Under the pieces are notes generated by a model. The model was not told the DNA's origin, made no database searches, and saw only the letters and a program-made list of their open reading frames with translations. Shown here piece after piece: positions 12,961 through 22,849 of a stretch of 64,000 nucleotides of DNA. Origin of the DNA: Rhyacophila brunnea (lineage: Eukaryota > Arthropoda > Insecta > Trichoptera > Rhyacophilidae); contig JAGYXB010000653.1 of the NCBI GenBank assembly GCA_022495005.1, positions 1,364,001 to 1,428,000 on the forward strand, in the 5' to 3' direction. The position numbers and the translations under genes were made by a program. How positions within the stretch are numbered: the first letter of the stretch is position 1; each line of letters begins with the position of its first letter.

Positions 12961-13223
12961 TATAACAATATAGTGAACTTTCATAATTACTAGTTATTTT
13001 TTGTGGATAATTAGTCGCTATCGAGTTATTTGATGATATGTGTCATTCTTTGAAAAAATGATTTCCATAAAAATCGCAGGTAAAAATAATTGTTTTTGTT
13101 TTCATTCAAACTGTAATAATTTTTTGAAATACATATCTCAGAATGAAATAAAATAGTTATGGAATGTTATATGAATAAGTAGAAGCCTATATTGCAGAAC
13201 CATTTTTTTTTTATTGTCTGAGT

Positions 13224-13616
13224 ATGGAAAATGGGAGAAGCGGAGGTTTTAGTGCGAAAGACCTTGAAGACATGGGTGAAGACGCATTCCTGAGATTATT
13301 TGAAGGAATTACAGAATACCAAGCTGTGTTGGATAATGAAAAAAAACCTATTACACATCTTCACTTTAGAAACAAGTTGGCTGATCAGCTGATAGGATCT
13401 TTTACTTCACGAAAAAGGGTTGGTCGACCTCCATTTCCTGACGATATCAATTCAAATCATTATCCTGAAAAATGTACACTTCGTAGATGTGGTTATTGCA
13501 GCACTACGCTGAAAGTGATACGAAGCTCAGTAACAAATTGCAAAGTATCCCTTTGCATACCGTATTTTATGCAGTACCAATTATCTGAACAAAAGAAAAA
13601 GCCAACAAGGCCTTAG
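13224..13616 (+). CDS. Remnant piggyBac transposase, C-terminal part
   Basis: This 130-residue ORF lies inside the TTAA-flanked element. Residues 45-70 (HLHFRNKLADQLIGSF... GRPP) resemble the end of the piggyBac transposase core and its linker. Residues 80-120 resemble the C-terminal cysteine-rich domain: RRCGYC (Cys89, Cys92), then Cys106 and Cys111. The family normally has RRCxxC ... CxxC ... LCxxxCFxxYH; here one cysteine of the second pair and the final Cys and His are absent, so zinc binding is probably lost. The acidic start, residues 1-30 (MENGRSGGFSAKDLEDMGED and on), may be the original N terminus joined in frame by deletion of the catalytic DDD region; that is inference. It cannot act as a transposase. 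The ATG at 13224 is the first in frame. Confidence 0.75.
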   Translation: MENGRSGGFSAKDLEDMGEDAFLRLFEGITEYQAVLDNEKKPITHLHFRNKLADQLIGSFTSRKRVGRPPFPDDINSNHYPEKCTLRRCGYCSTTLKVIRSSVTNCKVSLCIPYFMQYQLSEQKKKPTRP

Positions 13617-13931
13617 AAATGTTTATTATTTGGAGAAACTTCTATAAAATTAATAAAGTAATTAATATTGTTGTAGAAATAAATGAAATTATAATTTTTT
13701 CCTAAAATACCTGTGTTTTTATTATTAAAAAAAAATACGAGAACAAATATTTTTTTTACCTAAATGGACACCGGTCAGAAAACTGACCGCTGGGAAATCG
13801 ATAATTACGAAAAAACTATATATTTTTCAAAAAAAAAAAATATTTTTTCTGTTCATCAAAATGAATAAAGAACACATAAAAAAATAATTAAGCACATATC
13901 TTTAAAAAAAAGTTGTCCTATAAAGGGTTAA

Positions 13932-14769
13932 AATAAATTAATAAATTTAAAGATATGGTTTATACCATATAAGTCATGCATATTTTTTTCAGGATAAAAG
14001 TTTCAGTGATCACGGCGGAAGCTTGAGTAAAAGTATAACATTTACTCATGATTATATTAAATTATTAAAAAAGGATGATGAAATAGGTAGGCAGTTTTAA
14101 CCGTATTATTTTAAGCAAGCTGTGTGACATGATTTATAAAATTTAATATAGGCATCATTCTTTTAATAATATCGGAATCATGGTAGCATAAATCAAAACC
14201 ATTTTGTACATCAGCGAACTTTCAACTTTGAACATAACTAATTCGTAATATAAATTCATAAAAAATAAATGAAAGGAATTCTACAAGATTAAAAATGTTT
14301 TTCTCCGGACTGTCGTGTAGATGGGCTGGGCTGTGTTGGAGGAAGAAGTGGGAGAAAGAAGGAAGAAAGATTTGCAAAGATTCGCACGAACAAAATGATG
14401 GCTTGTTGGATTTACATTTAATTAAATAAACTTACGAGCTTTCATATCCAATAAAGCTCAAGGAATTTTGAAATCGAGTTCTTTTTTTATGCGCGGGCAA
14501 TATTGCAAAAGTTCATATTATTTTACAATACGTTAACACATTAAAATCGTGATTTAAAAACGGCTAAAATACAGGATTGTATGGATATTAATTATTGTTA
14601 TCAAGTGACTTACTAACAATATCATGATTACATTAATTCAATTTACTAAAATGTACGTTAATCCTAATATATCTAATCATTAGTCTTAGTTTCAGTTAGA
14701 TTTTCTTTTAATATACTTGGCAGTAGCAGTTTTTCTTGCATTTATGGAATCATTTGCTTCGTCGGAAAG
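13932..14769. other. AT-rich DNA, nothing recognised
   Basis: Includes a purine-rich stretch at about 14335-14375 (GGAGGAAGAAGTGGGAGAAA) with no associated gene seen. Confidence 0.5.
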
Positions 14770-15012
14770 ATGCAAAATTTTAAACGTATACCTACATATT
14801 TTTACTACATTTATACCATATTTATGAATTCCATTATTTTAACTTTATACCTAGCGAACATAATCATATTTATCTATCCATCACAATCATACGATGAATC
14901 TTCAGTAAATAATAACTTAGCGTTCCCAGATCCAGCGATTGTTAATAGGTATCTATCTAGTTTACAAAATACATTTTTTGAAACCGCAAACAGTTTAAAA
15001 TTTCTCCCGTAA
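14770..15012 (+). CDS. Candidate small secreted protein or first exon (unrecognised)
   Basis: The ORF is 80 codons; an internal ATG at 14824 gives a 62-residue form. That form has a signal-peptide-like start: MNSI, then hydrophobic ILTLYLANIIIFIY, then a small polar stretch PSQS suitable for cleavage. The mature part (YDESSVNNNLAFPDPAIVNR and on) is polar and of mixed composition, unlike the Y/I/F/N-rich random frames around it. The stop overlaps CCC|GTAAAA, so a splice donor there is possible and the ORF could be a first coding exon. I recognise no family. It may equally be a chance open frame in AT-rich DNA. Confidence 0.3.
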   Translation: MQNFKRIPTYFYYIYTIFMNSIILTLYLANIIIFIYPSQSYDESSVNNNLAFPDPAIVNRYLSSLQNTFFETANSLKFLP

Positions 15013-15286
15013 AACATAGAATAATATACCTACTAGAGTTTCTTGAAAAGTTAACATGCCTTTACAAGGTTATCATTGCAGTTACGTAAACACTTAAATG
15101 TCATGACTATGTATTTGGCATTACAATATTTATATACCTATATATATTTGTATACTATATGGGTGTAGTTCAATATCTATATTTTAGATTCTGTAGTATA
15201 TTTTTAATGTAAAATTACGCATTGATCATGAATAGGTTTTTATGACAATATTATTAATACTTATGTAATACCATAGTTTTACTTTT
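15013..15286. other. AT-rich DNA, nothing recognised
   Basis: Non-coding AT-rich spacer between the candidate secreted ORF and repeat R1 copy 2. Confidence 0.5.
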
Positions 15287-15521
15287 TACGGATTTCTTCC
15301 GAAATAACTTTTCATATAAAACAGAATTAACTGAAAATGACATCAATTCTACTTAAATATGGCTAAAAGTATTAAAAAATGCATTGGCATCATGTCCTGA
15401 TATATTCTAAAAGTTTCAAATGTCTAGCTAGTCGGGAAGTTAGTTAAAAATCGATTGCAAGATTTGTAGCGGACAAACAACCACCGGACAAATAAGAATA
15501 CGAGCTAAGAAAAACGTTGTA
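15287..15521 (+). repeat. Dispersed repeat family R1, copy 2
   Basis: Plus-strand copy of the repeat at 1161-1397 (inverted) and 19469-19677. Its first bases (ACGGATTTCTTCCGAAATAA) match copy 1, while copy 3 begins only at CGAAATAA and lacks the inner GACAAACAACCACC segment that copies 1 and 2 share in similar form. It is therefore the most complete plus-strand copy. Confidence 0.8.
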
Positions 15522-16366
15522 ATAATAAAAATGTAAAGCTTTCATAAATTACATATTTATATATTTGAGACAGAAATAACATAGGTCTATAATACAGTCT
15601 ACAAATACGAAAAGTTTTTCTATACAAACTTGTTTTATTTAAATAGTTTAAATTTATTCAAATTATTATAGAGACTATAATAATTATTATTAGCATTTGA
15701 GTTACTGCTGTTTAGTTTAGTTACGTTCCACTGCTGGACGAATAACTATCCTTGGTGTATTCACTCTTCTCATTTTATTAACATTTTGTTTTCGTGTACT
15801 TGTGAACTTGAATGTTTCGTTAATCCAGAGGACTTTTGGTCGCCTTTGAGGCTTTTAAATATTTATTAGGTGCCATTGGATAATGTGAGTTGTTAAGCAA
15901 TGGTTTGTTTACATCTGTATTGTATTGATTTTATTTAATTTACTATTTATATATATTTTGACCAATAAACTACAAACTAGCAGTCATAATATTATCAAAA
16001 AATTGGTGCTAATGTGTTGAACACTGAATAACCTTTTCTACATTATTGATTAGAATTAGTCCCACCACTCAGACGTTTGAATCGATTGTAATTTATTGAA
16101 GCTCATCATAAGACGATTATTTTTTTAGAAAACTCAGCAGAATGATTTTCTCTCAGAATAGGCTCTTCGATGAAAATGAATGACTCGGAAAATGCATGGA
16201 TGATGTAATACGGTAGAATATGTAAGAGGATAATAACTAAGCGAGGATTTGAAAAAGTAAGTTATGATATTTTTTTTTATAAAAACATATTATTTGTTCG
16301 GATTCAATTTGTGCATTTTTTGAACCGTATAATAATATACATATTATTTAAATATAATATGGCATA
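15522..16366. other. AT-rich DNA, nothing recognised
   Basis: A slightly less AT-rich patch at 15700-15860 has no recognisable feature. Confidence 0.5.
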
Positions 16367-16608
16367 GGGGCCATCCATGAACTGAACCCGTATGCGGCTT
16401 AAAACCGTGTGCCATACTAAACTTGTGATTTCTGTTCATGAAAATATGTTTTTATCAAGTTTTAAGTGTAAGTGTATGGTATACATGGATACGATCAGAT
16501 TTTTATAATATTATACTTTATGAAAATATATTTCCATGAGCAGAAATCATAAGTGTAGTTTGGCATACGGTTCTAAACCGCATATGGTTTCAGTCCATGG
16601 ATGGCTTC
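16367..16608. mobile_element. Inverted-repeat MITE, 242 bp
   Basis: Arms of about 85 bp at 16367-16449 and 16523-16608 are imperfect reverse complements (GGGGCCATCCATGAACTGAA on the left; TTCAGTCCATGGATGGCTTC on the right), separated by about 70 bp. There is no coding capacity. Flanks share only ATA, so the target-site duplication, and with it the superfamily, is uncertain. Confidence 0.8.
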
Positions 16609-16997
16609 ATAGTATTATAAACAAATGCAAGAATATGATACAAATACAATAATATATTTGTTTCAATATTGAAGTTAACTATTGTCGTATGTGTTTGTAA
16701 TTGGGAAATAAAATATCATTATGCTTACAATGGGGTAAGGGACAGCATGTAAGTTAAATGACAATTTGATAGTTACTGTTTTGACAATAGTACAATCAGA
16801 ATTAAATCGTAGGTATGTTTAATTGTCTACATATTATCCATCTTAAATATCTATATATTATATTTGATCACATGTCGAAGGGAAACTCATAAATACTGAG
16901 AGGAAGATTAATATTAGTTCTGAGTATATATCCATTTACCTAGTCTCTTTGTCATATACATTCACGCTATAATTCCTACTTTCGACTTGCATCCAAG

Positions 16998-17522
16998 TAA
17001 GATAGCACTAGCGAGGGGTGGGGTTTGGCTGTTAAGATTCGTCATAAATAGTGCACACTAAACTTTGTCAGTCATACTTATTAAGAATACAAATTGTAGA
17101 TTGTTAGTAGGTGTAGTATGTAAGTGCTCGTTAGTTCTTAAAATTCAATTAAACCTTGCCTAAAACAAACTATAATAGTTTAGGCTCTCGTGGTGCAGTG
17201 CGTAAGGCGCTGGCCTTCCACCCGATAGTTCTGGATTCGATCCCGGGAGGACACAATCTTTATGTATTTTTCTCAAAGTCTGGGTGTTTGTGATTGTTCA
17301 AAAATTACTAACAACCACTTTGTACAAAGAAGCTAGGACATGGTTATTAAGAATTCAAAAAAAAAAGTTTAGTTATACTATGGGTGATCCGACAAAAATA
17401 GTGCACACCTTTTCAGTCATACTTATTTGTTTTCGATTTGATTGACTGACAAATAATTATAGTGTGCACTATTTATGTCCAACGATAACAGCCTACATCC
17501 TTCCTTCGCCACTGTGAGATAG
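16998..17522. mobile_element. hAT-like non-autonomous element split by a SINE
   Basis: The ends are CACTAGCGAGGGGTG (from 17006) and CTTCCTTCGCCACTG (to 17514), imperfect inverted repeats. Homology continues inward through GGCTGTTAAGATTCG and ATAAATAGTGCACACT. Flanking octamers TAAGATAG (16998-17005) and TGAGATAG (17515-17522) match 7 of 8, as for a hAT 8-bp target duplication. Copy A2 of SINE family A lies inside at 17183-17366, so this element is the older one. A second internal block (AAAAATAGTGCACAC near 17390) makes the right half partly palindromic. A truncated sister starts at 29044. Confidence 0.75.
17183..17366 (+). mobile_element. SINE family A, copy A2 (best preserved)
   Basis: It starts GGCTCTCGTGGTGCAGTGCG; the B-box-like GGATTCGATCCCGG follows. 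The body landmarks TTTTTCTCAAAGTCTGGGTG, TTTGTGATTGTTC and AGGACATGG match copy A1. It ends in a run of ten A. A short GTTTAG is present at both junctions and may be the target duplication. It is inserted in the hAT-like element at 17006-17514. Confidence 0.9.
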
Positions 17523-17719
17523 TATTATATATATTGCTACTATGGTTGCATTAATGTTGCAGTACGATGCTGGATTAAACAGGTACGAAATGGGTTGTGC
17601 TTAAAACCGAAGAATTGATTCCAAAGTACTAAAGTATCGTTCAAACAGTTTCGAAACTTTAAAGTATCTATACTTTTTTGATGGTACTAGTAATAGTTAT
17701 GCGTCAAATACATTATCGT

Positions 17720-18609
17720 CATGTTATGTGCCGTCAGGTGTGAGTAAGCTGCCGCTACGGGGGAAATATGTGTAATGTCGTTTTTCTTGGTATTTAAAAT
17801 GTTACTAGACTGATGCTAATGCCCATTTCGTAGCACATTTTGAACCTTTAAACGAACATTGTCAGTTAGAAAAATCTACCAAAATTGCCAGAGCAACAAT
17901 GAGGTCACCTCACGCGTACCGCGCTACATCGGTAACCGCCTGACTCAATGAACGTTTTTTATTATGTTCTGCATGCCTACACATTTTAAACTCACGTCAA
18001 AATGCGCGTTTTTTATTTTAATTTTTTTTTCTCTATAGATTAAATTATTATCTAAATTACATCTATTATTATTATGGTCTGTGGGTTGGGTTTTGCTCAA
18101 AATATTATCTATGGATACAATATTGCAAGTAATTTTAATGTACGCATACATAAAAACTGTTAAAATTAATTGAAGTTACCATGAATATGAATAATAATTT
18201 AAAATACTAATTTAATTACAGTTGGCACTTTCCATAATTCAATTTATAGAGATAGTGATAATTCAAAATATTCTGCAGAATGACGAAACCATAGACTAAA
18301 TTTGTCACCGTACCAGCATGTGACCGCAGATGACGTGCTCATAATGTTGTAATCGCAGCATTAGACTACCGCAAGTGTGCTGGAAAAATTCCAAGAAGGC
18401 AGACTACATGTGAGTGAGAAGGCACTGTGATCGACGAGAGGGACAAGAGAAATATTTCACACATTGTAACTCTCGACCTCCCAATACCTACATCACTCGG
18501 ATTCGGCCTATTGCCGAAGCCCGCTCGGTGATATTGTACAAACTTTACACTGCGGCTGTACTTACTATAATATAATAATTATCGTCAATAAACATCTTTG
18601 TTTCAACAA
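17720..18609. repeat. Dispersed repeat family F, copy 1 (possible solo LTR)
   Basis: Positions 17720-18355 are homologous, in the same orientation, to about 34195-34820. Landmarks are GCTGCCGCTA, TAGCACATTTTGAA, ACGAACATTGTCAGTTAG, GGTCACCTCACGCG, ACTCAATGAACGTTTTT and GATGCAATATCGC in copy 2. The copy starts TGTTATGTG and 890 bp later reads AATAAACATC... TTTCAACA. TGTT...AACA ends plus a late AATAAA would suit a solo LTR, but no target duplication was found and copy 2 does not extend to the same end. The class is unproven. Confidence 0.6.
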
Positions 18610-19468
18610 GTTATTAGATATTTTGTATTGTCCCAAAAATATTAATACCCATACCTATATATTATAATTTATATTTATATCTATCTATGTAGAATTTGAT
18701 TAGATAGATATATTATTACGAATAAAAGAAATATTAATTTTAAAAAATATAAGAGAAGAAATAAAACTGTTTGATGTGATACGTTTTTTTTCGAAATTAA
18801 ATTTCCCCGCTTTATTGCTTACTGCTTTCCGTTTGTGATGCAGGATATTATTATTATTATAGTATTAATCAAAATCTAAGTTAATATGCAATACCGGTAT
18901 AATACGGACTAGTAGGTAATCAAATTTGATGCTACGGACAGGATATTATAATAGTGATTGCTATATTGATACCGTTATATCGTTTCAACGGACCAATGAT
19001 ACTCTTGCACCACTCCTCATTCATAGTAACGGATTATAATAATTATTATGTCAATGGTTTGTGAATTATCGTAGCTTGGAATGGTAATCCAGCACGTGAA
19101 AGGTCGTGGGGTTAAATTACAGCTAGATTAACATTTGAAATATGTATTTTTATTAAAAGCATGCGTATGCGTTATTACTTGATGTATCTCTAACGCATCA
19201 GAGAAACCATAGGTTAATATGTAGGATAGAGTGAGATAAAAGAAAGATAATTACAAGATAAAAATAACTTTTTATATAAAACGTTTTTAAATTTTCTGTC
19301 GAATCATAATATAAACTTGACTTGACTAGCTTAAACGATCAAAAAAATTTGTACTTGATAGAAATACTGAATAATGAAATGTCATTTAATATTGATTTCC
19401 ATAGTAACGCACGTATATATTATTTAATAATTTAGTTGCTAGGACCTCCTAGCATCCAATGATGGTAT
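18610..19468. other. AT-rich DNA, nothing recognised
   Basis: No repeat partner or coding signal was found. Confidence 0.5.
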
Positions 19469-19677
19469 CGAAATAACTTTTCATACAAAACAGAATTAAC
19501 TAAAAATGAATTTAATTCTACTTAAAGATAGCTAAAAGTATTAAAAAATGCATTGGCATCGTGTTCTGATATATTCTAAAAGTTTCCAATGTCTAGTTAG
19601 TCGGGAAATTAGTTAAAAATCGATTGCAATATTTGTACCGGACAAATAAGAATACGACTTAAGAAAAACGTTGTAAC
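19469..19677 (+). repeat. Dispersed repeat family R1, copy 3
   Basis: Plus-strand copy shorter at its 5' end than copy 2 and lacking about 12 bp before GGACAAATAAGAATACGA. The shared blocks are otherwise very similar to copy 2. Confidence 0.8.
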
Positions 19678-20104
19678 ATATAAAATGTGGTGAAAAGATA
19701 AACATAAACCATTTATTTTAATCGGATCGTGAAAGAAAATAAAAATGATAGGATACTCTTATAATATTTCGACAGATTCTGACAGTGCAGTGACTAGTCT
19801 ATCTAGTATATAGAAAGTATTAGACGACATAACAATTAATTTGTAACAGATTGACCGAAAGTGTGTAAATGCGTACGGTGTCGGATAGGAAACTCGATTA
19901 AAAAAATTATATATTATTTCTAAAAATATCAATTTCTATTAACATACGCTTGATTTGCAATGACAAGATTTTGGAAGTGAATAAATCGAAGTAAAAGTAT
20001 TAAAAATCATCACCGAAGTGAAAGTAAAGAGATCAACAAAGTGGCGTTTAGATAATAAATTAGTGTATTATCCAATTTACAATCATTAAAAAAATAGAAA
20101 AAAT
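19678..20104. other. Region upstream of the 59-codon ORF
   Basis: AT-rich. It contains a second short open frame (from 19745, MIGYSYNISTDSDSAVTSLS then stop) whose serine- and aspartate-rich composition is not typical of random AT-rich DNA. It may be part of the same degraded element as the ORF downstream. Confidence 0.3.
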
Positions 20105-20284
20105 ATGGACGAGAAAGAACCATCAGCAAAGGGTCGCCGCTTGACAAATGAACGAGTTCAGAGTTGGTCAGGAGACTCAGCATCTTCTTCTATAATATTA
20201 CCGTCCCTTATTGTTTCACAGATACAGCAGATATATTTTTATAATGTTGAGGAAGGGAAAGATATAAAGCTGACTTTTATTTAA
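20105..20284 (+). CDS. Unrecognised 59-residue ORF next to repeat G
   Basis: The ORF starts MDEKEPSAKGRRLTNERVQS and continues WSGDSASSSIILPSLIVSQ before a less convincing, AT-driven tail. The first 40 residues are charged and serine-rich, unlike surrounding random frames, and look like the N terminus of a real protein. The family G repeat starts directly downstream, so a capsid-like (gag) start of a degraded retroelement is one reading; a first exon of a host gene is another. No domain was recognised. Confidence 0.3.
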   Translation: MDEKEPSAKGRRLTNERVQSWSGDSASSSIILPSLIVSQIQQIYFYNVEEGKDIKLTFI

Positions 20285-20289
20285 ATATA

Positions 20290-20880
20290 TTTGGGGTGAA
20301 GAAGCGTGGAGTATGATGAGTGATAGTCCAGTGAGTGAAGGGTGGCTGTTGCCGGGATTGCGATTGCGTAGTTTATTTTCGGATTGACAAGTACAGTTTA
20401 CATAGGTACAATAAAGACAATATTATATAGAATATAACACTAGTGAGATATGTAGTTCGAAGCTTGGCAATACTGAATGACTGATATGGAGTGACAGTTA
20501 CACGATCAAGATAAAAGTGGAGTAAGATATTCATTCAATTATGACAACCTATGTATTAAACCCTTCACGATTAAATAATACTGACACTGAGTAACCCATG
20601 TCTTCGGTGACAAATGAATTTTAACAATATAAATATTAATAAACATTACTGAAGTAAAAGTTCTTATTTTCAATTGGTGATAAGATTCATGTGCAATTTT
20701 TATACTAAAATATAAATGTAATAAACAATCCTATTTTCACCGTCAGTGTTTCTCACTACGCGAGCACTAAGTGATACCGCTGATGGACTGTGAAAAATGT
20801 ACATAAAAATAATTAAAGAATATTTTCGCGATCGATTAGTATGTCATAGCTTTTATTGGTAATGCTTGTTCTCACATGAC
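20290..20880. repeat. Dispersed repeat family G, copy 2
   Basis: Sister of 7520-8110. Landmarks are CAGTTTACATAGGTAC then ACAATAAAGAC, TTTTCACCGTCAGTGTTTCT, AAAATGTACATAAAAAT and TTAGTATGTCA. Similarity is patchy with indels, indicating age. No tandem partner copy was found in the window. Confidence 0.55.
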
Positions 20881-22629
20881 GATATGTGCAATCAGCGCAG
20901 TTCCGTCAATTGCTAGTGGGTGACTGCGTTAAGTAAGTCACGTAAATCATATTATGAGCGACGATGAATAATTTACGAAATTGAAGAAATGGAATGATGT
21001 AAAATAATTTATAATGTTGAAAGTAAAGCAGGTCAATATTTTTTTGATCATTGGATATAGATAGTTAGAGAAAGGTTGTGTAAGAAATCACGATCTATAA
21101 CAAACTACCATTCTCTAAACGATCAAAATATAATGAATTGGATAGGGTACCTGGATAAAAAATAATGGTTTATACTGTACTGTTATATTGTGATGGCATT
21201 TTTTATCCATAATAAATTTGAAATATTTTTCTGTGTTTCTTCACGATATAGTACACATATTGTGCACAGATATCTGTTTATTTTTTTATTGAATATATAG
21301 AAGGAAATGTGCTGAATACTATAATTTTAAAGCATTTTTTATTACGCCCTTTTACAACATAATGTCATTGGATACAGATGTTGCTTTTAGTTGAATTAGC
21401 ATTTTGTATGGTCCTACATAATAAACATAAAATATTTTACTGTCAATAATGTTGTCGCTGTAATTTTGAGGTCACTGCGAATGGTTTTGATAAAAGTATA
21501 TTATAAGGGTAAAATAAAAAAGCTTTTTCAATACGAACGAAATTCGTTTTAGTAAGTTTCGTTCAGATTTTTTATAATTTAAATTTTAAAACAAATTATT
21601 AAAAGGTTTCGTCATGCACCCAAACGTTGGTTCTGGATCAAACACATATTGAATTTTTCCCAGCTCTCCCCATAATACGAAAGATATCCAGAAAAATTGG
21701 TCTTTGAATCACTCCCATTAGACCCTCTTCTTCAAGAATTCTACCCTTAATTAAAATTTCAGTACATCTAACACCATATGGCTCTTATTACGTATGTGGA
21801 CTGATGCGTGCCTTTCTCGTGTACCATATTTTTTATATTGATTCTTCAGGTAGGTTCCACGTATTTATTTATCCTTACCACATGAATTTTGTTAAATATT
21901 TGTTGCACAGGTAGCAAACTAACCTGTTTTACAGACCTTTAGTCAACTTGGGGTATATTTATTATCAACTATCTATACGTCAAAATTATTATTTATTGGT
22001 GGAAAAGTCCTCACATCATTTGTAGCGGTTTATATTAAAGGACTTAGGAATGAGTTTGGGTTTGAGCTTAAGAATATGATAAATTAGGAGTTTAAGCTTG
22101 AGCGATGTGTGCACTTTGTATGAAAGTGATATATTTAATTACAATGCTGTAGTTCTCCCATTGTATGAATAAATACTTTTTCGTGAATAAATAACATTTA
22201 ATTGTAAACTACATTCGGTAAGCTTTCTACAGAAATTGTAAACATTTTGTATTTTGCATTTGCCATGCGAATAGGCAGGTAATTAATCATATTGACACGT
22301 GGACCCTTAATCATGACATTACATATTTTTATTCATTAAAATACTTTTTGGCTTCGTCGTTATTAAATTGAGAATTAATAAATATTTCGTTTTATAATAT
22401 TTTGTCTTTGTATCCTAGTAATAATAGTTTTTTAATCATTATTTTGTCAAAATATATGTATTAAATATTCAATTGCATGGTCATTTAATATATATACCTA
22501 CTAGTATAGTAAAATATATTCGGTATGATAAAAATTGAAGATAATATTTGACTTTAACTATGAATTATTGTCTAAAGGTTTACTCTTTAAAATTAAATAA
22601 ATTATATTAAAAAAAGAATAAGGAAATAA
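20881..22629. other. No supported feature
   Basis: AT-rich. The stretch 21600-21850 is less AT-rich but has no open frame or motif that I recognise. Confidence 0.45.
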
Positions 22630-22849
22630 TTTAGGTAGGCAATGGGACAACTGGATGCCAGGACAAGTTAGCGCCGCAATGTGCGTGTTCGCGCGCGAAT
22701 TAAAATTCGAGCGAGCCAAAATCGAATCTCAATTTGCAAAATAAGCACATCTACTGGCAGCATTTGATATTATTTTTATTTTCTCACTGCTCCGCGGGCC
22801 ACAAGTTGACACCCAGCGGGCCGCGGGTTGGCCACCCATGCTTTAGGTA
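22630..22849. mobile_element. hAT-like MITE, 204 bp, with perfect 8-bp duplication
   Basis: The element 22638-22841 is flanked by identical octamers TTTAGGTA (22630-22637 and 22842-22849). Its ends, GGCAATGGGACAACTGG and GGTTGGCCACCCATGC, are imperfect inverted repeats and resemble the GTGGCCAAC-type termini of hAT elements. The interior is unusually GC- and CpG-rich for this window (GCGCGCG, CGGGCCGCGGG). The 85-codon open frame crossing its right end is a by-product. Confidence 0.8.

Larger units (their letters stand above)
12549..13931 (+). mobile_element. piggyBac-like element, internally deleted
   Basis: The element (12553-13927) is flanked on both sides by TTAA, the target site of piggyBac transposons. 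It begins CCCTTTATAGGTCA and ends with the inverse complement TG(T)CCTATAAAGGG. A second, subterminal inverted repeat occurs at 12732-12764 and 13760-13795, containing CCGGTGTCCATTTAG on the left strand and its complement on the right. Inside is a 130-codon ORF resembling the piggyBac transposase C terminus. At 1375 bp it is too short for a full transposase of about 550-600 residues plus ends, so it is non-autonomous. Confidence 0.85.

Noticed and set aside
16367..16608. microRNA precursor
   Set aside because: The arms of about 85 bp and the end sequences fit a MITE; many substitutions and no compact loop argue against a miRNA hairpin.
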